The notes: generated by a model from the sequence alone, not told the origin. A stretch of DNA of 64,000 nt from Candidatus Dechloromonas phosphorivorans (GCA_016709495.1 JADJMS010000019.1:1-64000), one strand, 5' to 3'; shown: positions 19,345 to 28,855, numbered from the stretch's first letter. Made by a program: numbers and translations.

Positions 19345-20109
19345 ATGACTCGCTCCTTTGGCGCCATCATCATCGGCGATGAAATCCTCTCTGGCAAACG
19401 GCAGGACAAGCATTTCGCCAAAATTGCCGAAATGCTCGGCGCGCGCGGGCTCCGCCTGAGCTGGGTTGAGTATCTGGGTGATGATCGCGAACGCCTGGCC
19501 GCCACTTTCAAACGCACCATGACTGCCGGCGATGTCGTTTTCTCCTGCGGCGGCATCGGCAATACACCGGACGACCACACGCGTCAGGCCGTTGCGGCAA
19601 CGCTGGGGGTTAATCTGGAATTACACCCGGAAGGTTACGAAGAACTCAAAGTTCGCTTCAATGGCGAGGAGATCACCGACCAACGCCGGCAACTGGTCAC
19701 TTTCCCGGCCGGGGTCAAAATCATCCCCAATCCTTTCAACCGGATACCCGGCTTCATGGCCAACGAACATTACTTTGTTCCCGGTTTCCCGCAAATGGCG
19801 CACCCGATGATCGCCTGGGCGCTCGACACCTTTTACCGCGACCTGTTCAAACCGGTCGATGGCATGGTCGAAAAAGCCTTCCTGCTCACCGGCCCCAATG
19901 CTTACGAAAGCGCCCTGCTCGACCTGATGGAACACATCGTCAAGGATTACCCCACTTTGCGCCTGTTCTCGCTACCCTCACTGCAAGGCAAGGAACGCCG
20001 CCATCTCGAACTCGGCGTCGAAGGCGAGCCGGCCCTGGTTGATCAAGCGATGGAAGAAATACGTGCGGCGGTTGAACAACGTGGCATCAGCTGGATCTGG
20101 CGGCCATGA
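19345..20109 (+). CDS. CinA/MoaB-type molybdopterin-binding domain protein
   Basis: A 254-residue protein made of the MoCF_biosynth (CinA N-terminal) domain. The opening FGAIIIGDEILSGKRQDKH and the GGIGNTPDDHT loop are diagnostic. It has no C-terminal nicotinamide-nucleotide amidase domain, so it is a stand-alone form; pyrophosphatase-like activity on nucleotide adducts is possible but not shown. Third gene of the hrpA-EI24 transcript; a strong palindromic hairpin follows at 20161. Confidence 0.85.
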   Translation: MTRSFGAIIIGDEILSGKRQDKHFAKIAEMLGARGLRLSWVEYLGDDRERLAATFKRTMTAGDVVFSCGGIGNTPDDHTRQAVAATLGVNLELHPEGYEELKVRFNGEEITDQRRQLVTFPAGVKIIPNPFNRIPGFMANEHYFVPGFPQMAHPMIAWALDTFYRDLFKPVDGMVEKAFLLTGPNAYESALLDLMEHIVKDYPTLRLFSLPSLQGKERRHLELGVEGEPALVDQAMEEIRAAVEQRGISWIWRP

Positions 20110-20160
20110 GCAAAGTATTACACCCCAAGAGTGCTTCCTTCGGGGCGCGGTCAACGTAAA

Positions 20161-20187
20161 AAAGGCCTGCAAAATTTGCAGGCCTTT
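20161..20187. terminator. Bidirectional hairpin terminator
   Basis: A 13-base palindrome, AAAGGCCTGCAAA paired with TTTGCAGGCCTTT, separates the CinA-type gene from the convergent phasin gene. Arms rich in A and T at the base let it serve both strands. Confidence 0.8.
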
Positions 20188-20210
20188 AATTTGTTACTTA
20201 AGCGCCGAAA

Positions 20211-20774
20211 TTACTTGGCAGCTTTTTTAGCAGCAGCAGCGGTTGCGCTCTTGGCCGGGGCAGCAGCTTTGGTGGCAACAGCCATGTTGGCTTCAGCGAT
20301 GTCGGTCAGTTGCTTGGCCATGCCGGACATATTGGTGAAAGCCTTGGTGGAAGCATCCATCATCGACTTCATCGTTGCAGCAAAAACATCACCACCAACT
20401 GGTGCGGAGGCGGTAGCCTTCTCAACAGCGGTAGAAGCATTTTTTTGGAAGGTGCTGTACTGAGCTTCCATGACAGAAGTCACTTCCTTCTGCATCTGGG
20501 AAACCAGGTCATACACGGTACGGGAATAATCCATCCACTTTTCAGCGCCCGGCTGAGCCAGGTTGCTGTTCAGCTTGGCCATTTCAGCAGCGTCCTTGGC
20601 GGACAGCAGTTGCTGGGTGCCAGCGACTGTGGTGTTGAAGAATTCACGTGAAGCAGCCATGTTGAGTGCGGTCAGACGCTCGACGCCGTTAAAAGCGGTG
20701 CGCAGCAGGGCCATCATGACTTCGGCGTTCGCTTTTTGGGCGGCAGCCAGTTGTTCAATATTCGGATTGGTCAT
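20211..20774 (-). CDS. Phasin family protein (downstream copy)
   Basis: A 187-residue phasin-2 type protein that should coat polyhydroxyalkanoate granules. The pattern is typical: NPNIEQLAAAQKANAEVMM, a long amphipathic helical centre (FNGVERLTALNMAASREFF), and an Ala/Lys-rich C-terminus of the PAKSATAAAAKKAAK kind. The start is taken as the second Met (20774). It is a paralogue of the gene immediately upstream, from which it is separated by a probable terminator. No PHA synthase lies in the window. Confidence 0.92.
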   Translation of the reverse strand: MTNPNIEQLAAAQKANAEVMMALLRTAFNGVERLTALNMAASREFFNTTVAGTQQLLSAKDAAEMAKLNSNLAQPGAEKWMDYSRTVYDLVSQMQKEVTSVMEAQYSTFQKNASTAVEKATASAPVGGDVFAATMKSMMDASTKAFTNMSGMAKQLTDIAEANMAVATKAAAPAKSATAAAAKKAAK

Positions 20775-20812
20775 CATCTTCTCCAGTTTGTTTTGGTGGG
20801 TGTGGATGAAAC

Positions 20813-20838
20813 AAGCCCCCCTGCCTCAAGGGGGCCTT
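20813..20838 (-). terminator. Probable terminator between the phasin genes
   Basis: C-rich arm at 20813-20821 and G-rich arm at 20830-20838 form a stem of about nine pairs with one mismatch, placed just after the upstream phasin stop. The following T tract is short, so partial read-through into the second phasin is possible. Confidence 0.4.
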
Positions 20839-20854
20839 TACTGCAAAAGACTAA

Positions 20855-21403
20855 TTACTTCTTCTTGCCAGCAGATGCGCCAACAGCCTTGACGGTTGCG
20901 TTGGTGGCGGCAGCAACATTGGCTTCAGCGATTTCAGCAACCTGCTTGGCAGCCTTGTTCATGTTGTCGAACGCGGAGTTGGCAGCAGCGATGGCACTCT
21001 TGACAGCGGCAACAGCAACGTCGGAACCAGCCGGTGCAGACTTGGCAGCCTTGTCGAGCAGGGCAGCAACAGTCTTCTGGAAGTCGCCGAACTGGGCTTC
21101 AACCATCTTGGACAGCTCTTCCTGCGTCTGAGCAGAAATTTCATATACAGAACGTGAGTAAGCAACTGCTTTCTCAACATTCGGCTGGGCCAGGGATGCC
21201 TGGATGGACATGGCTTCTTGCACGTCCTTGGCACCCATCATGGCCTTGGCGCCAGAAACAGAATCTTCCATCATGGAACGAGCGGTGTTCAGGTTCAGGG
21301 CAGCGATACGCTCGGCAGAAGCCAGGGCGGTGTTAGCCAGTGACAGCAGGGAATCAACGGTGGATTTGTTGGCAGCAGCGAATTGCTCGGGGGTCTTGAA
21401 CAT
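20855..21403 (-). CDS. Phasin family protein (upstream copy)
   Basis: A 182-residue phasin. It starts MFKTPEQFAAANKSTVDSLL and has the family helical region (ASAERIAALNLNTARSMMED) and a C-terminus ending ASAGKKK. Sequence and length parallel the next phasin gene, indicating tandem duplication with strong divergence. An AGGAG element precedes the ATG. The leader (21404-21633) is AT-rich and may carry its promoter. Its presence supports a PHB-storing host. Confidence 0.92.
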   Translation of the reverse strand: MFKTPEQFAAANKSTVDSLLSLANTALASAERIAALNLNTARSMMEDSVSGAKAMMGAKDVQEAMSIQASLAQPNVEKAVAYSRSVYEISAQTQEELSKMVEAQFGDFQKTVAALLDKAAKSAPAGSDVAVAAVKSAIAAANSAFDNMNKAAKQVAEIAEANVAAATNATVKAVGASAGKKK

Positions 21404-21633
21404 AGTGAATCTCCTAGGAAGTTATAAGCGAAACCGAGATGAACCGTTGCAGGGCTTTTAGATCAATGCTGCACTGCACCATGCGCTCGATTATAAACCC
21501 ACCGTGAGCAATGTCAAGCCATTTTGTGCACCGCAGCAAAACTTTTAAGGCAATAAAAATCAGCAGCTTACAAAACAAAACATGAAGCCGGCAAGAAGCC
21601 GCTGCTGCAAGGCAAAAGCCACTCTTTCAGAGT

Positions 21634-22233
21634 CTATTCGCGGCTTGGTGGCGCACTTAACCCAGCAGCGCCACGCAATTCCAGCGGATTTCCCTTGGTC
21701 GCCGGCGTGGGAGCGGTCCCCTTGTTCTTCGGCTGAATAATGGCTCGAACACGTGCCGGCGGCGCTTTGATATCTCGCGTTTCGCCGGCGGTTACCAGAT
21801 ATTTTTCACTGATGCCGTCATACCAAATGTAATCGCCCTTGACCTCATCCTCACCACTCTTCACCCAAGCCCGGTGGAACAATTCAGCAACTTCATTACT
21901 GGTGTTGTACTCGATACGCTCCGCTTCGCCTTCCATGTACTCTTCACGGCCCTCGCGTTTCTGACGAATACGCGCCAGGCCATTCTTGCCCCCAAAAGCC
22001 GTGCCTTTCTGGAAACCGTACTGATCTTCAACGATAACAACTCGGTCTGATTTAAGAACCATCGTGCCTTTGATCAGAACGACATCCCCCTCAAGAATCT
22101 GGATTTTTTTTGCATCATCAATCGAGATGCGATTAGCCTCCAACTGCAGCGGCTTATCGCGGTCGGCGCGCTCAGCAACAGCTGCGCCGGAGAATAGCGT
22201 GGCAATTAGGAGGGTCGCGATTCTTAATTTCAT
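21634..22233 (-). CDS. lptA: Lipopolysaccharide transport periplasmic protein LptA
   Basis: A 199-residue periplasmic protein with signal peptide (IATLLIATLFSGAAVA, cleaved before ERADRDKP) and the OstA-like beta-jellyroll domain: LEANRISIDDAKK, ILEGDVVLIKGTMVLKSDRV. LptA bridges inner-membrane LptC to outer-membrane LptD. A Pro-rich tail follows the domain. Its start overlaps the end of lptC by 4 bases. In most betaproteobacteria lptB and rpoN follow; here the next gene is a phasin. Confidence 0.93.
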   Translation of the reverse strand: MKLRIATLLIATLFSGAAVAERADRDKPLQLEANRISIDDAKKIQILEGDVVLIKGTMVLKSDRVVIVEDQYGFQKGTAFGGKNGLARIRQKREGREEYMEGEAERIEYNTSNEVAELFHRAWVKSGEDEVKGDYIWYDGISEKYLVTAGETRDIKAPPARVRAIIQPKNKGTAPTPATKGNPLELRGAAGLSAPPSRE

Positions 22234-22811
22234 TGCGTTGCCTTGCGAGAGAAATACAAGCCCGTCACCTGGGATTGCAAAACAAAAGTGGAGGTGTTGT
22301 TGTCAATCTGCATGCCGACACCCTTGATCCAGGATTTCTCCTGCGTAATCTCGACCGCACTATTGGTAAATGCCGTACCGGCATTGGGCTGAACAATCAG
22401 ATCCGGCATGGTGCCGGTCATTGCCGGGCGCTCAGGGGTTGCCGCACGATTGACGACGACGTTTTCCCAAAGATAAACGACGTCACCTTTTGAGGTCACG
22501 CGGGCATGGCGACCAGAAATGGTTACCGGCGGCGCATCCGGTCGATAAGCAACCAGCGTCGGCGAATCCAGTTCAGAGGAGTCATCATCGGCAAAATGTT
22601 TCATGAATGGTGCGACCAAGCGATATTTGACCTGCCCGTTTTCATCAAATCGACGAGCAGACATATTTTCCACCGTCGCATCGGCATCATGCCGTAACAC
22701 CTTGTTTTTTGGTGCTTCGTCACGGTTCACCGTTTTTTGCAGCTAAAAACTTAGCCCGGCGAGCAAGCCGAGCAGAATCACCGGAAAGAGATGGCTAGGC
22801 CAATTCTTCAT
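22230..22811 (-). pseudogene. lptC: LPS export protein LptC with in-frame amber codon
   Basis: LptC anchors the periplasmic LPS bridge to the LptBFG transporter. The ATG at 22811 overlaps the kdsC stop (ATGA) and gives MKNWPSHLFPVILLGLLAGL, the expected membrane anchor. Codon 23 is TAG (22743-22745 on the plus strand) where relatives have Trp or similar (LSFW); the frame then continues correctly through RHDADATVENMSARRFDENG to the end. A GTG at 22730 could restart translation but would lose the anchor. A one-base change would restore the gene. Confidence 0.85.
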
Positions 22812-23335
22812 TTCGTATCGAGATAGGAGGCTACAGCGGCCTCAAGTTTGCCTTGTGCCGCCATGATGAATTCAATGGCCTCGCGCACCGCCCCCTGCCC
22901 ACCGGCAGCATCTGTAACCAGCTGGGCATGTGCCTTGACTACCGGCCTTGCATTGGCCGGTGCAATTGCCAGACCGCACTGGGCCATAACAGAAAGGTCA
23001 ATTAGGTCATCGCCCATATAGGCGCAATCCGACCATTGCAGGCCAAGCTTTTCCAGCAAACCAGCGACCGCAACACGCTTGTCAGCCACGCCCTGAAAAA
23101 CATGGCTGATGCCGAGGTCTGCTGCGCGCGACTCAACGACGCCCGATGTCCGCCCCGTCACAATCGCCAGTTCAAATCCGGCACGGCGCATCAGGACGAT
23201 GCCCAGACCATCCTGAACATTGAATGTTTTTAGTTCGCCACCGTCGTCGGTGTAGTGCAGCCCACCATCGGTCATTACCCCGTCAATATCAAAGGCAGCG
23301 AGTTTGATACGTTTAGCGCGGGTTATAGCGTCCAT
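22808..23335 (-). CDS. kdsC: 3-deoxy-manno-octulosonate-8-phosphate phosphatase
   Basis: HAD-type phosphatase (175 residues) making Kdo from Kdo-8-phosphate for LPS inner core. The catalytic motif is DIDGVMTDG (about residues 16-24), motif II TGRTS, and motif III GDDLIDL. It lacks a cap domain, as KdsC does. It overlaps lptC by 4 bases and kdsD by 1 base, so the Kdo and LPS transport genes are translationally coupled. Confidence 0.95.
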   Translation of the reverse strand: MDAITRAKRIKLAAFDIDGVMTDGGLHYTDDGGELKTFNVQDGLGIVLMRRAGFELAIVTGRTSGVVESRAADLGISHVFQGVADKRVAVAGLLEKLGLQWSDCAYMGDDLIDLSVMAQCGLAIAPANARPVVKAHAQLVTDAAGGQGAVREAIEFIMAAQGKLEAAVASYLDTK

Positions 23336-24332
23336 CAGATTACCTTGGCAGTGAACAGGTCGTGCATATTGAGAGCGCCGACAACACAGCCGTCGGCATC
23401 CGTAACCAGCAGGGCATTGATGCGCAGGCGCTCCATCATTTCGACCGCTTCAACGGCGAGGCGATCCGGGCCGATAGTGTGCGGATTCGGGTGCATGATG
23501 GAATCGATAGCACCTTGCTGCAAATCAATACGCTTCTCAAAGGCGCGGCGCAAATCGCCGTCGGTGAAAATGCCTAAAGTTTTGCCAGCTGCATCAATGA
23601 TCGCCACCAGCCCCAACCCGCCGCGCGACATGGCAATAATGGCTTCGGTGACACCGGTGCCGGGCATTACTTTCGGCACCTTGTCACCAGCGCGCATGAC
23701 ATCGCGGACATGCGTCAACAATCGTCGACCAAGTGAGCCGCCGGGGTGCGAACGAGCAAAATCATCCGGGCTGAAGCCACGGGCATCAAGCAGAGCCTCC
23801 GCCAGAGCATCGCCCAGCGCCAGCGCAGCCGTTGTACTGGCAGTTGGCGCGAGGTTATGCGGGCAAGCCTCTGTGCCACACCTGCATCGAGATGAACGTC
23901 TGCCTCGCGAGCCAACGTTGAAGCAGGCGCACCTGTCATCGAAATCAGCCGTGCCCCTGAGCGCTTGACCAACGGCACAATACGCAGCAACTCTTCGGAC
24001 TCACCCGAATTGGACAGTGCAAGCAAGACATCATCACGCGTAATCATGCCCAGATCGCCATGACTTGCCTCGGCGGGATGAACAAAATAAGCGGGGGTGC
24101 CGGTGCTAGCCATCGTCGCAGCGATTTTTCGGGCGATATGGCCTGATTTACCCATTCCACTGACGATCAAACGTCCTTTACTCGCCAGAATCAACTCAAC
24201 CGCGCGTGAAAAATCACCATTTAATCGGTCTTTTAGTGCGTCGACCGCAGCAGCTTCAATGCTGAGCGTCTGGCGACCCAGCGCCAGCGCGCGTTCCGGC
24301 GAAAATTGAGGGGCGGATAGGCTTGGGTTCAT
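23335..24332 (-). pseudogene. kdsD: Arabinose-5-phosphate isomerase KdsD, frameshifted
   Basis: Makes D-arabinose 5-phosphate, the Kdo precursor. From the ATG at 24332 the SIS domain is clear: GMGKSGHIARKIAATMASTG and HPAEASHGDLGM. The frame breaks near 23868-23873 (after DAGVAQ); adding one base restores EACPHNLAPTAST, the catalytic stretch, then HPGGSLGRRLLTHV and two CBS domains to the stop at 23335. Joined length is about 332 residues, normal for KdsD. The gene is normally essential unless a paralogue exists, so sequence error is plausible. Confidence 0.9.
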
Positions 24333-24384
24333 GAGCTGGCTGCGGTTATGATGACCGAAGTATACCCGACTTCGCGAAACCCCC

Positions 24385-26337
24385 TTGAGCGCACTCTCTC
24401 TCGTCCTCCTGCTGCTTGGCGCCTCGGTTCTGGCGGTGGTTATCTTCCGCCGCTTCAACCTGCCGCCTGTTTTGGGCTATCTGCTGGTCGGCAGCCTGAT
24501 TGGTCCGCACGCGCTCAATCTGATGCAGGACATCACGCGCGCACAAGCGTTGGCTGAATTCGGCGTCGTTTTCCTGATGTTCTCAATCGGCCTGGAGTTT
24601 TCGCTACCCAAACTCTATGCGATGAAACGAATCGTCTTTGGGTTCGGCCTGCTGCAAGTCACCCTCAGCATGATTTTGCTGACCGGACTGGTCATGCTCT
24701 TTGATGTCAGCTGGCAAATTGGCATTGCCCTCGGCGGCGTCTTTGCCATGTCCTCAACGGCCGTATTGACCAAACTGCTGGCCGAACGCATGCAGCTCGA
24801 TTCGCCGCATGGGCGCGAAATCATGGGCGTACTGCTCTTTCAGGATCTCGCTGTGGTGCCATTGCTGGTGCTGATTCCATCACTCACCCAACCACCGGAA
24901 AAACTCGCCGTCCTGATGGGGATCGCCATTTTGAAGGCCATCGTCGTTCTCGCCATCATTCTCGTTTTCGGGCAGAAGCTGATGCGCAAGTGGTTCCACT
25001 TCGTCGCCCGCGCCAAGTCCTCCGAAGTGTTCGTCCTCAACGTGCTGCTGATCACCCTCAGCCTGGCACACCTCACCGAACTCGCCGGTCTCTCGCTGGC
25101 ACTAGGCGCTTTTGTGGCCGGCATGCTGATTTCGGAAACGGAATATCGCCTGCAAGTGGAAGAGGACATCAAACCTTTCCGCGACGTGCTGATGGGACTC
25201 TTTTTCGTCACCATCGGCGTCAAGCTCGATCTCCACATTCTGGTTGGCCTGTGGTGGCAAGTCCTGCTCGTATTGCTCGCCCTGCTCACTATCAAGGCGG
25301 CTGTCGTCGGCATGCTTTCATGGCGGCTCGGTTCCAGCCCCGGCAACGCCATCCGCTCGGCGCTCTGGCTTTGTGCGGGCGGTGAATTCGGTTTCGTTCT
25401 GCTCGGTGAAATCGCCCACCTGCCGAAAAGCATCGAACAAATCGCGCTGACCGCACTGGTCCTTTCCATGCTCGTCGCACCCTTCGTCGTCCACTTCAGC
25501 GAGAAGATCGTCATGCGCTTTGTCGCCAGCGAATGGCTGATGCGCTCAATGCAACTGACCCAAATTGCCGCCCGCTCGATGGGCACCGAAAAACACGCCA
25601 TCCTTTGCGGCTATGCGCGTAACGGTCAGTACCTAGCGCGCTTTCTGACGCAGGAAGGGGTCAATTATATCGCCCTCGACCTGGACCCGGACCTTGTACG
25701 CGAAGCCGCTGGCGCCGGGGAAAACGTGGTTTATGGCGATGCCTCACGCAAGGAAGCGCTGATGGCCGCCGGCCTGATGCGCGCCAGTGTCGTCATCATC
25801 ACGACCAGCGATACGCAACTGGCCGAAAAAGTACTGCACCATACCCACGAACTGCGCCCAGACCTGCCGGTTGTCGTCCGCACACTGGACGAACGGGATT
25901 TCGACCGCCTGTCCAAAGCCGGGGCCGCCGAAGTGGTGCCGGAATCCCTCGAAGCCAGCCTGATGCTCGCCTCGCATGCCCTGGTTCTGGTCGGCGTACC
26001 GATCAACCGCGTCCTGAAACGTATTCGCCAGGCTCGTTCCGAGCGTTACCGGCTATTGCGCGGATTCTTCCATGGCCTGTCCGACCGCGACGAAGATGAA
26101 GAAAACCAACCCCGCCTCCACTCCATTTGGCTAACCCCTGGCGCCAGAGCGATTGGCAAGACACTCGCCGAACTTGATCTGGAAGGACTGGGCTGCGAAG
26201 TCAGCGCCATCCGCCGGCGCGGCATACGCGCCGTTGAACCGGCACCGGAAACCCAGCTAGAGGAAGGCGACGTAATCGTCGTACTCGGCGCGCCAGAAGC
26301 AGTTTCTGCGGCAGAAGAAAGGTTGCTGCAAAAATAA
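24385..26337 (+). CDS. KefB/KefC-like CPA2 cation:proton antiporter
   Basis: A 650-residue protein with about 12 membrane helices of the Na+/H+ exchanger CPA2 family, then a TrkA-N (RCK) domain from about residue 408 (HAILCGYARNGQYLARFL) and a TrkA-C domain at the C-terminus (GARAIGKTLAELDLEG). It should exchange K+ for H+ under nucleotide or thiol control. The Rossmann glycine motif reads GYARNG, with Ala at the middle glycine. The start is TTG at 24385; no better start is visible. Divergent from kdsD by 52 bases, the usual betaproteobacterial arrangement. Confidence 0.9.
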   Translation: MSALSLVLLLLGASVLAVVIFRRFNLPPVLGYLLVGSLIGPHALNLMQDITRAQALAEFGVVFLMFSIGLEFSLPKLYAMKRIVFGFGLLQVTLSMILLTGLVMLFDVSWQIGIALGGVFAMSSTAVLTKLLAERMQLDSPHGREIMGVLLFQDLAVVPLLVLIPSLTQPPEKLAVLMGIAILKAIVVLAIILVFGQKLMRKWFHFVARAKSSEVFVLNVLLITLSLAHLTELAGLSLALGAFVAGMLISETEYRLQVEEDIKPFRDVLMGLFFVTIGVKLDLHILVGLWWQVLLVLLALLTIKAAVVGMLSWRLGSSPGNAIRSALWLCAGGEFGFVLLGEIAHLPKSIEQIALTALVLSMLVAPFVVHFSEKIVMRFVASEWLMRSMQLTQIAARSMGTEKHAILCGYARNGQYLARFLTQEGVNYIALDLDPDLVREAAGAGENVVYGDASRKEALMAAGLMRASVVIITTSDTQLAEKVLHHTHELRPDLPVVVRTLDERDFDRLSKAGAAEVVPESLEASLMLASHALVLVGVPINRVLKRIRQARSERYRLLRGFFHGLSDRDEDEENQPRLHSIWLTPGARAIGKTLAELDLEGLGCEVSAIRRRGIRAVEPAPETQLEEGDVIVVLGAPEAVSAAEERLLQK

Positions 26338-26357
26338 AAGCCCACCGAAGCGGGCTT
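26338..26357. terminator. Hairpin terminator between convergent genes
   Basis: AAGCCC (26338-26343) pairs with GGGCTT (26352-26357). On the minus strand it is followed by TTATTTT, so it mainly terminates the prepilin gene; it may also stop the antiporter transcript. Confidence 0.6.
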
Positions 26358-26374
26358 GAAATCGCTTGAAATAA

Positions 26375-27031
26375 TCAATAAGTCATACAAGCAGTATAGC
26401 GAGTCCCATCGACATACGTCGCTGAGGCTACAGCAGTTCCATCCGCTTGAGTTGCCCCTGCTGCAGAAAAAGCCACTGATTGGATTGAACCAGTATTCGC
26501 CACACCATCATCCAAAGTCAAATCTAACTGTCTAGCAAATTTTCCATCAATACCGTCTGAACAAGCATAAAACGTTCCGCCGTTCATATTTTTAATTGGC
26601 ATTGTGCCACTCAAACCAAACATACCTCCCTCAGAGTTTGTTGGCAGAGATGCCTTTATTGCGGCGGCAGAGGAAAAATCCGTTGAACCTGAAGCCAAAT
26701 TCCCCCTTCGCAAATGCTCCCATAACAATACGGATTCTGTAACAGTTGTATCGTTCCACTTCCCACCGACCACACCATTGCCATCACCTTCATGTGAAGC
26801 AGCCAATGTCCATCTGGCGATTGCCGTATTGTCATCGCCCGGCAGCCTTTTGTACTTGTCCTGATACCCATAAATCATCACTTGAACATTGCGAAAATCG
26901 CTGGCCATATTCTTGACTTTCGCACTATTTATCAATTCCTGCCCCTTCAATACTCCACCCAGCAACAGGCCGATAATCACCAGAACAATGGCAATTTCTA
27001 CGAGGGTGAAGCCTCCTTGTTTGTTTTTCAT
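26375..27031 (-). CDS. Type IV prepilin-like protein
   Basis: The N-terminus MKNKQGGFTLVEIAIVLVII is a type III (prepilin) signal: short basic leader, cleavage after Gly, methylated Phe, Glu at +5 and a hydrophobic helix. The mature part (about 210 residues) has KVKNMASDFRNVQVMIYGY and two C-terminal cysteines (YACSDG and TACMTY) that may form the D-loop disulfide. Base composition is visibly more AT-rich than neighbours. No other pilus gene is near, so it depends on assembly machinery elsewhere. A minor pilin or pseudopilin is likeliest. Confidence 0.85.
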   Translation of the reverse strand: MKNKQGGFTLVEIAIVLVIIGLLLGGVLKGQELINSAKVKNMASDFRNVQVMIYGYQDKYKRLPGDDNTAIARWTLAASHEGDGNGVVGGKWNDTTVTESVLLWEHLRRGNLASGSTDFSSAAAIKASLPTNSEGGMFGLSGTMPIKNMNGGTFYACSDGIDGKFARQLDLTLDDGVANTGSIQSVAFSAAGATQADGTAVASATYVDGTRYTACMTY

Positions 27032-27160
27032 GGCATTCTCCATACAAATTCACTTATTCACACCAGAGCATATTTCATGCCTATGATCAAAGGCATATAA
27101 ACACTGAAAACAAGATTAAATACTGCACACCACCGTCAATAATCAGACACCTGTCAGAAA

Positions 27161-28855
27161 ATGAACACCCCAACACGAGCAAGCATTACCACTTGGAGCG
27201 CCCGTCACCCGCATTTATTGTTGGTTGGTCACCTGCTATTACTCCATGCGCTGGCTTTTGGTGGCTGGCAAATGCCTGCCGTGCGCATTCTCTGGCTGGG
27301 GGCATTGGGGCTGTTTCTAATCTGGCAACCCTTCGTCGCCGGCGAGCGGCAGATGAACCTGCGCCAAACTTTTTGGCTGATCGTCCTGGCGATCAGCTCA
27401 ACGGTATTGCTTGGCCCCTGGCTATTGCTGATCTGGTGTGGCGCACTGGCCGCGGTGATTGGCGGCCGGGTTTTATGGACCGGCTCGCGCCTGGAACGCC
27501 TGGGCTACCTTTTCGCTTTCGGCTACCTGGTCTGCCTGACGATTTTTGGCGTGGTGCCGGAACTCTCCCCACTGGTTACACTAACGCCCATACCGCGCGA
27601 GGCGATTGCTTATTCCATGCCCGCCTTGCTTCCCCTGCTTTTGTTTTTTCCCGCCGAAAAAATGCGTCGGCGCACTGGCGACACGTTTGACCTCTTCTAC
27701 GGACTGATGGTTTTTCTCGCGCTAGCAGTCTTTGTGCTGGGCAGCCTGGCTTATATGCAAATCGGCGCAGTCAGCTACGTTGAAGCGCTGTTCAAAACCT
27801 CACTGGCCATTGCTGGCGCCCTGCTGGTGGTTGCCTGGGCCTGGAATCCGCGGGCGGGGGTTTCCGGCATCAGTGCACTGATGATGCGTTATCGAGTATC
27901 ACTTGGCTTGCCGCTGGAGCAATGGCTGATCCAGTTGGCTGAAATCAGCGAGCAGGAAAATCACCCGACGCGTTTTCTTGAACAAATCGTGCGCCAGCTT
28001 GATCGCCTGCCCTGGGTATTGGGTGCGCGCTGGGAGGCAGGTGGCGAAGCAGGCGGTTTTGGCATATTGGGACCGCACCATCACGCCTTGCAACACGAGC
28101 AGCTAGGCATCACCGTTTACTTTCGCTCCCCACCGGTTGCCACCATGCAGTGGCACGTCGACTGGCTTTTGCGACTGGCGGCCGAGTTTTATCTGGTCAA
28201 ATTCCAGACGCATCAGTTACAGCAGATGAGTTATCTGCAGGCAGTTTACGAGACCGGCGCCCGCGTCACCCATGACGTCAAGAATTTGTTGCAGTCCTTG
28301 CAAACCCTCTGCTATGCCGCAACACAGCCGGGCGACCCGGAGGCCAAAACGCAACTTTTCGCACGCCAGTTACCGCAAATTGCCGAGCGCCTCAAGGCGA
28401 CGCTGGAAAAGTTGCAGCGTCCACAACTCGACAATGCGGAACTGATTGCCGCGCAAACCTGGTGGAATGCCTTACAAGAACGCCATGCCGGCACAGACAT
28501 CACCTGGAATACGGTAGATGCCGAGACACCGCCAGTTTTAGCAGCGCTCTTTGACAGCGTTGCTGAAAACCTGCTGCATAACGCACGGAATAAGCAGCAG
28601 CGAGAACCCGATCTGAAAATTTCCGCTTTTTTGGGCGTTGACCGTAACAAACCGTGTTTATCCATTTCCGACAACGGCACGCCGATTCCGATTGATCGCG
28701 CCACCTCCCTGTTGCATGAAACGGTTGAATCCGAAGACGGGCTGGGCATCGGTCTTTACCATGCGGCGCGCCAGGCGGAAGCAAATGGTTATACGCTGTC
28801 GCTTAGCGAAAATGGCGCCGGCAAAGTCAGTTTCAGGCTGTCAGCCCAAGCGTAA
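27161..28855 (+). CDS. Membrane sensor histidine kinase
   Basis: A 564-residue protein with about seven hydrophobic segments in the first 230 residues, a GAF-like linker, then a kinase core. The phospho-acceptor region is ARVTHDVKNLLQSLQ (His near residue 371), the N box is ENLLHNARNK, G1 is SDNGTPI and G2 is GLGIGLYHA. The HDVKN form of the H box is that of the PrsK-like kinases. No response regulator is adjacent, so it is an orphan here. The 3' end overlaps the convergent adenylate cyclase gene by 23 bases. Signal unknown. Confidence 0.82.
   Translation: MNTPTRASITTWSARHPHLLLVGHLLLLHALAFGGWQMPAVRILWLGALGLFLIWQPFVAGERQMNLRQTFWLIVLAISSTVLLGPWLLLIWCGALAAVIGGRVLWTGSRLERLGYLFAFGYLVCLTIFGVVPELSPLVTLTPIPREAIAYSMPALLPLLLFFPAEKMRRRTGDTFDLFYGLMVFLALAVFVLGSLAYMQIGAVSYVEALFKTSLAIAGALLVVAWAWNPRAGVSGISALMMRYRVSLGLPLEQWLIQLAEISEQENHPTRFLEQIVRQLDRLPWVLGARWEAGGEAGGFGILGPHHHALQHEQLGITVYFRSPPVATMQWHVDWLLRLAAEFYLVKFQTHQLQQMSYLQAVYETGARVTHDVKNLLQSLQTLCYAATQPGDPEAKTQLFARQLPQIAERLKATLEKLQRPQLDNAELIAAQTWWNALQERHAGTDITWNTVDAETPPVLAALFDSVAENLLHNARNKQQREPDLKISAFLGVDRNKPCLSISDNGTPIPIDRATSLLHETVESEDGLGIGLYHAARQAEANGYTLSLSENGAGKVSFRLSAQA

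Noticed and set aside
21524..21541. TGTGC-like sequence upstream of the phasin gene
   Set aside because: It has the left arm at a similar distance but the right arm does not match the ACAG consensus.
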